Assembly (NCBI GenBank): GCA_035532215.1
Contig: DATKRK010000296.1
Coordinates: 1-20,067 of the forward strand
Length of the DNA: 20,067 nt
Origin: JAICIG01 sp035532215
Lineage (GTDB): Bacteria > Planctomycetota > Planctomycetia > Pirellulales > JAICIG01
Reading direction: 5' to 3'
Both the position numbers and the translations under genes were made by a program. Positions 13,654 to 20,067 of this stretch are shown piece by piece. The notes below the pieces were generated by a model. The model was given only the letters and a program-made list of their open reading frames with translations. It had not been told where the DNA came from and did no database searches. How positions within the stretch are numbered: the first letter of the stretch is position 1; each line of letters begins with the position of its first letter.

Positions 13654-15750
13654 TCAATCGAGGAACCTGGGCTTCGCGCTGCGAGCGCAGCGGAAGCCCA
13701 GGCCTAACTTGTGCGCAAGCGGATCGGCGGTATGCCACTGGCGCGGGTTGGCGTCCGCTTCGTTTCCGCTCGGAGCGCCCTCGGCGACCGCTGGCGGTCC
13801 GCCGCGGACTACTCGCTGGACTCGATTACTGTCTACCCATTGTCCTGGCGGAGGCGGCGACTGCGGGGGCGGAACCAAAACGGACTCGGTCCACTCGGCA
13901 ACGTTGGAGAACAGTCCATAGACCGGCGCCGAGCCTGTTCGCGCCACATCAAAGGATGCGATTTTGACGGTCCCGTACCGCCACGGCACGATTTCCGAGG
14001 AGTCTTCTCCCCACGGGAATTTGGTCGTTCCGCCATTGGTTGCCGCGAATTCGTATTCGTATTCCGTGGGCAGCCGTTTGCCGACCAATTCGGCGAAGAC
14101 CAGCGCATTGTTGAAGCTGACGGGCGCCAAGGCTGTGTCGTCTGGAGGGGCCGTCTTGATCCTAGGATCCAAGGGCAGCGCGCCCCTTGCGGCATGGTAT
14201 TGCCGTCCGGTGACCTCGGTGATATCCAGCCAAAATGGCTCGACGTGCTCGCGCTGCTGGGGCGGGGCCGAAGGGCTTCCGCCCGCCGCGAACCAGCCGC
14301 CGTCGAATCGAGCCATGTTCTTCAACACCTCCGAATCACTCAAGATATGAATTTCCGGCAGCTCGACCTTGCCATTCGCGAACGTCCAGCTTTGGTGTAC
14401 GTGCGGCCCGGTTAATTGCGCTTCGGACGCGGGGACGGTCCGAATCACTTCGTGAAAGCCAAAGCCTGGAAGGTCAACGACGACTAAGTATTGGCCCGGC
14501 GGAACATCGACTTCCGCGGGCGTCGGCCGTTTGAGGCGGACGCGACGCAGGCGATCGGGCCAGCCAACGGGATCGAGCGGAACCAACACGCCGCGGGCGC
14601 CTGGCGGTTTCGTAGCGATCACGACGGTTTGCAAGCTCGCTCCTCGCCCGGCCCCGGCGGCCAACAGCGTATTGTGTTCGCGCAGCACGAAGCCGAACGC
14701 CGCCAAGACGATGACAAGCGCCAAACAGGCGGCGGCCGCAATCCAGTTTCGGCGCAGCAGCTTCCAGCCGCGTTCCAGCCCGCTGGGGCGGCGGGCCCGG
14801 ATCGGTTCGCCTCGCAGCAACCGCTGCAAATCTTCGGCGAATTCGCGGGCCGTGGCGTACCGCCGCTCGGCCGCCTTCGCCATCGCCTTGAGGCAGATCG
14901 TTTCCAGATCGCGAGGCGCCGCCTTGTTCAGACTCCGCGGCGCACGCGGCTCGTCGTGGAGCACCTGATGGATCAACATCCGCGAACCGCCGCGGAACGG
15001 CCGCTGCCCGGCGAGCAATTCGTAGAGGATGACTCCTAGCGAATAGACGTCGCTGCGGCGGTCGGCCAAATGAGCTTCGCCGCGAGCTTGCTCCGGCGAC
15101 ATGTAGGCGGGCGTGCCGAGGATCTTGCCGTTGACGGTCACAGTCACTTCGCCCGCGTCGCGCTTGGCCAGGCCGAAATCCATCAAATGCGGCTGCTTGC
15201 GGCCGTCGATCATGATGTTGCCGGGCTTGAGATCGCGATGCACGACGCCCGCTTCGTGCGCATGCTGCAAGGCTTCGGCGACCGCGGCGCACAATTCCGC
15301 CGCTTCGCGCGGCGCCCATCGATCCGACAACAAATACTCCGACAGCGTCACGCCTTGGACGTACTCGCTGACGATGTAAACCGAGTCTCCTTCGCGCCCG
15401 ACCTCGTGCACCGGCACGATGTGCGGATGGCGGAGTTGTGCGGCGGCCCGCGCCTCGCGTAGAAACAGGTCGACCGTTCGCTGGTCGAGGTCTCGGGTGC
15501 GAGGCAGCTTGATCGCCACGATCCGGTCGAGAGACGGGTCGCGCGCCCGCCAGACGTCGCCGAAATGACCGCTGCCGACGTGCTCCAAAAGATCGAAGCG
15601 ACCGATCTTGCGAGGCTCTCCCGCTCCGGCCGTCTCTACTTCGCAGTTCAGATCGAGCTGGCTGCCGCACGACGGGCAAGTCAGCAAATACTGCTGCGTT
15701 TCCTCGGCGACTTCCACCGGGTGTTGGCAGTGAGGGCAGCGGATGTGCAT
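13654..15750 (-). CDS. Receptor-like Ser/Thr kinase: zinc ribbon, kinase, TM, PEGA, SUMF1-like domain
   Basis: This 698-residue protein starts with a zinc ribbon (Cys 5, 8, 25, 28). A Hanks-type kinase follows (about 52-310) with glycine loop VGSGHFGDV (58-66), the lysine of VAIKL (81), catalytic loop HRDLKPGN (171-178), DFG (191-193) and GTPAYMSPEQA (212-222), so it should be active. One membrane helix (about 335-355) leads to a PEGA-like domain (about 375-440) and a SUMF1/formylglycine-generating-enzyme-like domain (about 482-692; PFWLDITEVT, GKRLPTEYEYEFA, FPWGED, NVAEWTE, GFRCAR). The segment before GFRCAR lacks the paired catalytic cysteines of true formylglycine enzymes, so it is probably a binding domain. 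The kinase should face the cytoplasm. The ATG at 15748-15750 has GGAG 6 bases upstream; a TTG 24 bases earlier would add 8 residues. The last residues are encoded by a palindrome. Confidence 0.93.
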   Translation of the reverse strand: MHIRCPHCQHPVEVAEETQQYLLTCPSCGSQLDLNCEVETAGAGEPRKIGRFDLLEHVGSGHFGDVWRARDPSLDRIVAIKLPRTRDLDQRTVDLFLREARAAAQLRHPHIVPVHEVGREGDSVYIVSEYVQGVTLSEYLLSDRWAPREAAELCAAVAEALQHAHEAGVVHRDLKPGNIMIDGRKQPHLMDFGLAKRDAGEVTVTVNGKILGTPAYMSPEQARGEAHLADRRSDVYSLGVILYELLAGQRPFRGGSRMLIHQVLHDEPRAPRSLNKAAPRDLETICLKAMAKAAERRYATAREFAEDLQRLLRGEPIRARRPSGLERGWKLLRRNWIAAAACLALVIVLAAFGFVLREHNTLLAAGAGRGASLQTVVIATKPPGARGVLVPLDPVGWPDRLRRVRLKRPTPAEVDVPPGQYLVVVDLPGFGFHEVIRTVPASEAQLTGPHVHQSWTFANGKVELPEIHILSDSEVLKNMARFDGGWFAAGGSPSAPPQQREHVEPFWLDITEVTGRQYHAARGALPLDPRIKTAPPDDTALAPVSFNNALVFAELVGKRLPTEYEYEFAATNGGTTKFPWGEDSSEIVPWRYGTVKIASFDVARTGSAPVYGLFSNVAEWTESVLVPPPQSPPPPGQWVDSNRVQRVVRGGPPAVAEGAPSGNEADANPRQWHTADPLAHKLGLGFRCARSAKPRFLD
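13666..13702. repeat. Hairpin inside the 3' end of the kinase gene
   Basis: Arms cctgggcttc (13666-13675) and gaagcccagg (13693-13702) pair perfectly. After a one-base bulge, cgctgc (13677-13682) and gcagcg (13687-13692) continue the stem around a 4-base loop. It lies within the final codons and ends 9 bases before the stop codon. An 11-base direct repeat (cgaggaacctg) occurs at 13643-13653 and 13659-13669, straddling the stop. It could stabilise or terminate the kinase mRNA. Confidence 0.8.
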
Positions 15751-15983
15751 CGACCGCTCCGGGACGGAGTTCAATTCAAGATGGGTAATGCGTTTGCCAA
15801 ACGATTCGGCGCCCTTGCGCGCGACTCTCGCTCAGGCCGCCATTACACGGGAAGGCTTTTGCCCTTGAGAGCCTTGTTTCTCTACTCCGAGGTTGACGCC
15901 CATTCTAGCGTCTGGCGGCGATCCGCAATAAGTTTTTTCCGCTGGTCGAGTCGACGGCGCACGCCCCGCCCGCTGGGCGGCTG

Positions 15984-16011
15984 TTTCCAAGCCGCGATAT
16001 CAAGTTAAAAT
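15984..16011 (+). promoter_or_regulatory. Weak sigma-70-like promoter for the hydrolase gene
   Basis: TTTCCA at 15984-15989 (4 of 6 consensus bases) and TAAAAT at 16006-16011 (5 of 6) are separated by 16 bases. The AT-rich -10 stands out in GC-rich DNA. It points toward the hydrolase start at 16084, leaving a leader of roughly 65 bases that includes the dyad at 16032-16054. Confidence 0.35.
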
Positions 16012-16031
16012 GAGCGACGGCGCTTGTAAGT

Positions 16032-16054
16032 AGGGCGGTTGAGTCAGCCGTCCT
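16032..16054. promoter_or_regulatory. Imperfect 23-bp dyad in the hydrolase leader
   Basis: The half-sites agggcggttga (16032-16042) and tcagccgtcct (16044-16054) are inverted repeats with two mismatches around one central base. The position, just after the candidate promoter, suits an operator or a small leader hairpin. The evidence is symmetry and position only. Confidence 0.35.
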
Positions 16055-16083
16055 TGAAGTCTGCTTTGCGGGCGATGGTCGCG

Positions 16084-17052
16084 ATGAAGCGTTCATTTCA
16101 AGGCGGGATCATGGCGGTCGGTTGGGCGATGTTTTTCGCGTTGCTGGCCGGCTGCGCGCCGGCCGAGCGAGCGGGGGCGGCGTCTGACCCCAGGCCCACC
16201 TTCGCCGACGTTGCTTACGGTCCCGACGAGCGCAACGTGCTCGACTTCTACCAGGCCCCCGGCGAGCGGCCGGCGCCCGTTTTGGCGTTTTTCCACCGCG
16301 GCGGTTTCGTGAGCGGCGACAAACGCGAGATCAACGTCGGGCTCGCCGCCGCCTTGAAGAAGTCGGGCATCCATTTCGCGTCGATCAACTATCGCTACGT
16401 CAATGGTCAGGACGTGCTGTTTCCCGCCCCGCTCCTCGACGGCGCCCGCGCCGTGCAATTCTTGCGCTCGAAGGCCAGCGAGTGGAACATCGATCGCGAG
16501 CGCATCGCCTGCTTCGGCGGGTCGGCGGGGGCGGGCATCTCGCTGTGGGTCGGCTTTCACGACGACCTGGCCGATCCGCAGAATTCCGATCCGGTGCTCC
16601 GCGAGTCGAGCCGCATCGCGGCGGTCGGCAGCCTGGACGGCCAGTCGACCTACGATCCCATCAAAATACGCGAGATGATCGGCGGCCGGGCCTGGCAGCA
16701 CCCGTCGATGTACAAACTGTTCGGGCTGCGCGACGCCGACCAAGCGCTGCACCCCACGCCCCAGCAGCGGCGGCTGTACGAGGAGTCGGCGGCGATCACC
16801 TGGCTCACCGAGGACGATCCTCCGGTGTTCATGGCCTACAGCGAACCCGATGGCCCGTTGCCGGCCGACGCCAAACCGGGCGAAGGCATTCATCATCCCG
16901 CCTTCGGCCGAATGCTGAAGGAGCGAATGGATCGACTCGGAATCGAGAACGTGTTCATCAACCTCAACGACGGCGACGCCAAGGATGTCAATGCAATCGG
17001 CGAGATGTTGGCCTTTTTTCAGCGGCGCCTGGGCGTCGAGGGGGCGAAGTAA
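16084..17052 (+). CDS. Alpha/beta-hydrolase lipoprotein (esterase-like)
   Basis: This 322-residue protein begins MKRSFQGGIMAVGWAMFFAL and continues to a perfect lipobox LAGC, with the lipidated cysteine at 24, so it should be anchored in the envelope. The mature part is an alpha/beta-hydrolase of the carboxylesterase type: oxyanion-loop motif FFHRGGF (69-75, usually HGGG), SINYRY (100-105), nucleophile elbow GGSAG with Ser 147, and late His-His (270-271) where the catalytic histidine is expected. A candidate acid is Asp 256 or a neighbour in SEPDGP. It probably cleaves a carboxyl ester, perhaps from a polysaccharide or small molecule; the substrate is unknown. The ATG at 16084 puts basic residues before the hydrophobic stretch; an ATG at 16111 is also possible, and the upstream TTG at 16039 is unlikely. 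A pseudouridine synthase gene follows 85 bases downstream. Confidence 0.85.
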   Translation: MKRSFQGGIMAVGWAMFFALLAGCAPAERAGAASDPRPTFADVAYGPDERNVLDFYQAPGERPAPVLAFFHRGGFVSGDKREINVGLAAALKKSGIHFASINYRYVNGQDVLFPAPLLDGARAVQFLRSKASEWNIDRERIACFGGSAGAGISLWVGFHDDLADPQNSDPVLRESSRIAAVGSLDGQSTYDPIKIREMIGGRAWQHPSMYKLFGLRDADQALHPTPQQRRLYEESAAITWLTEDDPPVFMAYSEPDGPLPADAKPGEGIHHPAFGRMLKERMDRLGIENVFINLNDGDAKDVNAIGEMLAFFQRRLGVEGAK

Positions 17053-17137
17053 GGCGAACCGATCCGCTCGAGTGCGCTGCTCGGCGCGATTCTGCGACCA
17101 GGAGCGGCGATTTGCGGTTTGGGTTCTGCGCCCATCC

Positions 17138-17785
17138 ATGCTCGACATTCTCTACCAGGACGATCACTTGATTGTGCTCGACAAGCCGTCGGGATTGCTC
17201 GCCGTGCCGGGCCGCGGCCCCGAATTGCAGGACTGCCTGAGCGCACGCGCCCAGGCCGCGGCGCCGTCTGCGCTGGTCGTGCATCGCCTCGACCGCGATA
17301 CCTCGGGCTTGATGGTCATGGCGCTAACTCCCCATGCGCAGCGCGAATTGAGCCGGCAATTCGCCGAGCGTACGGTGGAAAAGCGATATCTGGCGGTGGT
17401 CTGGGGCGGCATGCAGGCAGCGGAGGGATTCGTCGATTTGCCTATGCGCAAGGACTTCGAGCGCCCGCCGCGTCACAAGATCGACCTGGTTGACGGCCGG
17501 TCGGCGTTGACGGCCTGGCGGCTTGTCGAGCGGCTTCCGGCCGAGCCGAGCGGTCAGCCGCACGGCGAGCAAAGCCGCCTCGAAGTTCGCCCGCTAACCG
17601 GCCGCTCGCATCAAATCCGCGTCCACCTGGCGACGCTTGGGCATCCGATCTTGGGAGACTGCCTCTACGCGCACCCCGCGGCGTTGGCGCTGGCGCCGCG
17701 ATTGATGCTGCATGCCGAGCGTCTCGCGCTCGCTCATCCCGCCGACGGGCGCCCGATGATCTGGACCTCCGCGTGCCCTTTTTGA
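17138..17785 (+). CDS. RluA-family RNA pseudouridine synthase
   Basis: This 215-residue enzyme should convert uridines to pseudouridine in rRNA or tRNA. It starts in the usual way for the short RluA group (MLDILYQDDHLIVLDKPSG) and has the catalytic motif HRLDRDTSGL (49-58) with the nucleophilic aspartate at 52, the conserved KRYLAVVWG (82-90) and LTGRSHQIRVHL (153-164). No N-terminal S4 RNA-binding domain is present, so it resembles RluA or TruC rather than RluC/RluD; the exact target cannot be read from sequence. The frame stays open upstream to 16985, but the ATG at 17138 begins exactly at the conserved fold, while the extra residues overlap the hydrolase and look like non-coding translation. 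The ribosome binding site is weak. Confidence 0.92.
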   Translation: MLDILYQDDHLIVLDKPSGLLAVPGRGPELQDCLSARAQAAAPSALVVHRLDRDTSGLMVMALTPHAQRELSRQFAERTVEKRYLAVVWGGMQAAEGFVDLPMRKDFERPPRHKIDLVDGRSALTAWRLVERLPAEPSGQPHGEQSRLEVRPLTGRSHQIRVHLATLGHPILGDCLYAHPAALALAPRLMLHAERLALAHPADGRPMIWTSACPF

Positions 17786-18206
17786 TGTTCCGTTTTGATT
17801 CGCACGCCAGGTTTCCACGTACAAGGCCGGGCGGAAAGGCGCTATCGCTCATCGGAAGCTACGTTGGTAAAAAAGAGCAGTCTGCCGCCAGCGCAGAACG
17901 TGAAAACCGAGCGGTCCGAGGAAGTTGAGGCGCCGCGCAGCAGGAAATGGTCGAAAGGGGCGCCAAGTTTATTTCCAAGTCGCTGAAAGGTCTGTCTTGA
18001 TGAGCGAGCTAAGTGACGGGTCGGGCGGGCAACGTCAGGTTTGCCGCAAGTCCTTGCTGCGATTGGCGCTGCGGCTTCACGGCCGGGTTTCGCTCTGCCT
18101 CGTGGAAAGCTGCCCCGTGGAAAGGCTGGCTGCGTTTTTGCGCAGGGCGGCTTTAACAACGCATTGGCGCCGGGGCCTGCGAACTTCGCACGCAGGGGGT
18201 GACAGG
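17786..18206. other. Gap upstream of the M28 peptidase gene
   Basis: This 421-base gap has no supported gene. The peptidase frame is open through part of it (from 17925), but the translation there is arginine-rich and precedes a clear signal peptide. A 15-bp near-tandem repeat (two mismatches) lies at 18096-18110 and 18111-18125, around the core cgtggaaag. No promoter or RNA was recognised. Confidence 0.45.
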
Positions 18207-19775
18207 ATGTCGAAATGCTCGCTGTCTTGGCTCTTGCTCGTTCTGGCCCCGGCGTTGATTCCGGGCGCCCGGGGGCTCGAGGCCGCCGACGCTGCGACGA
18301 CCGGTTCGCTGCGAGAGGCCATCACGGTCGCTGAATTGCAGCGCCACGTGCAGGTCTTGTCCGACGACACCTTCGAAGGCCGCGAAGCCGGCAGCCGCGG
18401 CGGCCGTGCGGCCGCCGGGTACATCGGCCGCGAGTTTCAGCGACACAAGCTGGCCGGCGGCGGCACGGCGGGCGGTTATTACCAGTCGTTCGGCGCCCAA
18501 TACCGCAACATTCTCGGCCTGCTCGAAGGCGCCGATCCGCAGCTCAAAGACGAACTGATCGTGATCGGCGCGCATTACGATCACGTGGGCTACGGCACCG
18601 CGCAGAACAGCTACGGGCCGACCGGTTACATCCACAACGGCGCCGACGACAACGCCAGCGGCGTCGCCGGACTGCTGGAGATGATCAAGGCGTTTTCGCA
18701 ACTCGAGACGCGGCCCAAACGTTCGATTTTATTCGCGCATTGGGACGGCGAAGAAAAAGGACTGCTCGGCTCGAAGCATTGGGTGGCCGAGCCGACGCTG
18801 CCGCTGGCGCGCGTGCGGCTGATGGTCAACATCGACATGATTGGCCGCCTGCGCAACGACTACGTCGAAGTCTACGGCTCTCGCACGGGCCGCGATCTGC
18901 GGCGGCTGGTGAGTTTGCAAAACGTCGAACCGAACTTGCGGCTCGGTTTTTCCTGGACGATGCGCGAGGACAGCGACCATTACTCTTTCTACCTGCGCGG
19001 CATCCCGGTGTTGATGTTCCACACCGGTTTGCACGACGATTACCATCGGCCGAGCGACGACGTCGAAAAACTCAACCTGGCGGGCATGCAGCGCGTGGCG
19101 CGCCTGCTGTGCGGCGTGTTATACGAGCTTGCCGACCGCCCCCAGCTCAGCGGCTTTCGCCACGCCGGGCGCACCGATACGGAGCAGGCGCGGCAAGCAT
19201 TCGAGCGGCCCCTGGCGCCGCTCGCCGGCCGCTTGGGCCTCGCCTGGGATCCGGCCGCCGAGCGCGCCGGCCAAGGCTTGCGCGTCAGCCGGGTGGCGCC
19301 GGGCTCGGGGGCGGAACAAGGCGGCCTGCGGCCGGGAGACCGGATCGTACGATTCAACGGCCAAGAGGTGCAAACCGGCGCCGACTTGCGGCCGCTGGTT
19401 TGGACGGCCGCCAGCCCGGCCAAGGTGGCGGTCGAACGCGGCACAGTCGAGCGCGGCACAGTGGCCGAACTCGTGGAACTGAATGTGCCGCTCGGAGGCG
19501 CGCCCGTGCGGTTGGGATTCTCGTGGCGCACCGACCCGGCCGAGCCGCACGCGGCGGTGCTTTGCCGGGTCGTGCCGGACTCGGTCGCGGCGCAAGCCGG
19601 GCTGCGGCAGAACGATCGCGTATACGAAGTTTCGGGACGCACGTTCGATTCGAGCGACGAATTCAAACGCCTGCTAGCTTCCAGCGACGAGCCGATCGAA
19701 CTGCTCGTCGAGCGGCAAGGACGGCTGCAAACCGTCGCGCTGTCTCCACAGGCCGCCGAACCCAACAGCGAATAG
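18207..19775 (+). CDS. Secreted M28-family zinc metallopeptidase with two PDZ domains
   Basis: This 522-residue protein has a signal peptide (MSKCSLSWLLLVLAPALIPG, cleavage likely near 25-28). The M28 peptidase domain (about 40-315) shows the metal and catalytic motifs in order: AHYDHVG (His 123), NGADDNASG (Asp 147/148), WDGEEKGLLGS (Glu 182/183), NIDMIG (Asp 210) and DDYHRPSDD (His 280), all needed for a two-zinc aminopeptidase. An insertion resembling a protease-associated domain is absent or very short. Two PDZ domains follow (about 338-426 and 432-511), with VSRVAPGSGAEQGGLRPGD and VVPDSVAAQAGLRQNDRV as their carboxylate-binding regions. It probably trims peptides outside the cytoplasm, with PDZ domains selecting substrates or partners. 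The ATG at 18207 follows a GGGGGTG-containing binding site and starts the signal peptide. A small in-frame duplication (VERGT twice) lies after PDZ1's core. Confidence 0.93.
   Translation: MSKCSLSWLLLVLAPALIPGARGLEAADAATTGSLREAITVAELQRHVQVLSDDTFEGREAGSRGGRAAAGYIGREFQRHKLAGGGTAGGYYQSFGAQYRNILGLLEGADPQLKDELIVIGAHYDHVGYGTAQNSYGPTGYIHNGADDNASGVAGLLEMIKAFSQLETRPKRSILFAHWDGEEKGLLGSKHWVAEPTLPLARVRLMVNIDMIGRLRNDYVEVYGSRTGRDLRRLVSLQNVEPNLRLGFSWTMREDSDHYSFYLRGIPVLMFHTGLHDDYHRPSDDVEKLNLAGMQRVARLLCGVLYELADRPQLSGFRHAGRTDTEQARQAFERPLAPLAGRLGLAWDPAAERAGQGLRVSRVAPGSGAEQGGLRPGDRIVRFNGQEVQTGADLRPLVWTAASPAKVAVERGTVERGTVAELVELNVPLGGAPVRLGFSWRTDPAEPHAAVLCRVVPDSVAAQAGLRQNDRVYEVSGRTFDSSDEFKRLLASSDEPIELLVERQGRLQTVALSPQAAEPNSE
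19431..19460 (+). repeat. In-frame 15-bp tandem duplication in the peptidase gene
   Basis: gtcgaacgcggcaca (19431-19445) is repeated as gtcgagcgcggcaca (19446-19460) with one silent difference, doubling the peptide VERGT. It lies at the end of the first PDZ domain, in a strand or loop, and keeps the frame. Confidence 0.9.
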
Positions 19776-19839
19776 CTCCGGCCGATTCTCCGTTTATACC
19801 GTGCGCAGTTGAGAATGAGACATCCGTCGGTCGTGCCCA

Positions 19840-19908
19840 CGGCCTTCTAGGCCGTCAACCGCCGACGGCCTAGAAGGCCGCCCCACGAGACGCCCCACGT
19901 CTCGTGGG
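19840..19908. repeat. Two tandem hairpins downstream of the peptidase gene
   Basis: The first has perfect 17-bp arms at 19840-19856 and 19864-19880 with a 7-base loop. The second has perfect 11-bp arms, cccacgagacg (19882-19892) and cgtctcgtggg (19898-19908), with a 5-base loop. They sit 65 bases after the peptidase stop codon and could block transcription or protect the mRNA end. No T-run follows, so this is not a classic terminator. Confidence 0.85.
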
Positions 19909-20067
19909 CGCCCGCGTGCAGTATATACTAAGTTCGAGTTTCGCGGTTTTCGAGCGTAGTTTGAGCGGGCCGCCGCATGGGGCGCGGCGGAAAAACGGCA
20001 GTCGGCGAGCCGTAATTCGCGAGACAGGTCTCGCGGCGGCTTGGTCAGCCCGCGAGGCTGACAAATT
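19909..20067. other. Right-edge non-coding stretch with two short palindromes
   Basis: No gene is supported. Perfect 8-bp arms cgcgagac and gtctcgcg lie at 20018-20025 and 20028-20035. A second hairpin with 7-bp arms (gtcagcc, ggctgac) and a 5-base loop lies at 20044-20062. An AT-rich TATACT at 19924-19929 could be a -10 box for a gene outside the window, without a matching -35 box. Confidence 0.5.

Larger units (their letters stand above)
15751..16083. other. Divergent promoter region between kinase and hydrolase genes
   Basis: This 333-base gap lies where the window switches from minus-strand to plus-strand genes, so both promoters must lie here or overlap. I find one weak plus-strand promoter candidate and an imperfect dyad, listed separately. 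No small gene with a plausible start and binding site is evident, and no RNA gene was recognised. Confidence 0.5.

Noticed and set aside
13304..13738. A 144-codon minus-strand frame and a 96-codon plus-strand frame over the same stretch
   Set aside because: Both are very arginine-rich. The neighbouring minus frame at 13311-13628 has the better coding character, though it lacks a start.
16093..17148. A 351-codon minus-strand open frame opposite the hydrolase
   Set aside because: The plus strand carries lipobox and nucleophile motifs; the minus translation is a featureless shadow.
17925..18206. N-terminal extension of the M28 peptidase
   Set aside because: The extension is arginine-rich and would bury a clear signal peptide. 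The ATG at 18207 has a good ribosome binding site.

Overview
The window looks like chromosomal DNA of a high-GC planctomycete, probably of the Pirellulales type. This is inferred from gene content: a PVC-type dehydrogenase fused to HEAT repeats and a c-type cytochrome, a secreted PQQ-like beta-propeller with the N-terminal FRGPNG signature, a Ser/Thr kinase fused to a zinc ribbon, PEGA and SUMF1-like domain, a short-zinc-ribbon membrane protein, an FHA-GAF-AAA+-Fis regulator, and many family-specific palindromes between genes. No rRNA, tRNA, CRISPR array, transposase or phage gene was seen.

Layout. From the left edge to about 15.75 kb nearly all genes are on the minus strand: a zinc-ribbon membrane protein cut by the edge (1-650), a fused HyuA-HyuB 5-oxoprolinase/hydantoinase (1083-4925), a secreted PQQ-like propeller (5082-6368), an FHA/sigma-54-type activator (6743-8569), a small lipoprotein (9187-9657), the large cytochrome-containing dehydrogenase (9867-12986), a start-less gene remnant (13311-13628) and the receptor-like kinase (13654-15750). 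The one plus-strand gene in this part is a 72-residue orphan MbcA/ParS/Xre-type antitoxin-domain protein (900-1118), whose 3' end overlaps the oxoprolinase tail. From 16.08 kb the direction flips to plus: an alpha/beta-hydrolase lipoprotein (16084-17052), a short RluA-family pseudouridine synthase (17138-17785) and an M28 metallopeptidase with two PDZ domains (18207-19775).

How the genes relate. They do not form one clear pathway. Several products are exported or envelope-bound (propeller, lipoproteins, cytochrome dehydrogenase, esterase, peptidase), which fits a scavenging lifestyle, while the FHA regulator and the kinase are sensory proteins. Spacing of 85 to 600 bp between genes suggests mostly single-gene transcription units.

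The most unusual content is non-coding. Most larger gaps carry a different palindromic or nested-repeat structure: 4980-5051, 6470-6717, 8658-9056, 13096-13233, 13666-13702 (this one inside a coding end), 16032-16054, 19840-19908 and 20018-20062. The best candidates for something undescribed are the roughly 400-bp nested element at 8658-9056 and the convergent two-array hairpin at 6470-6717. No convincing new multi-gene system is visible.
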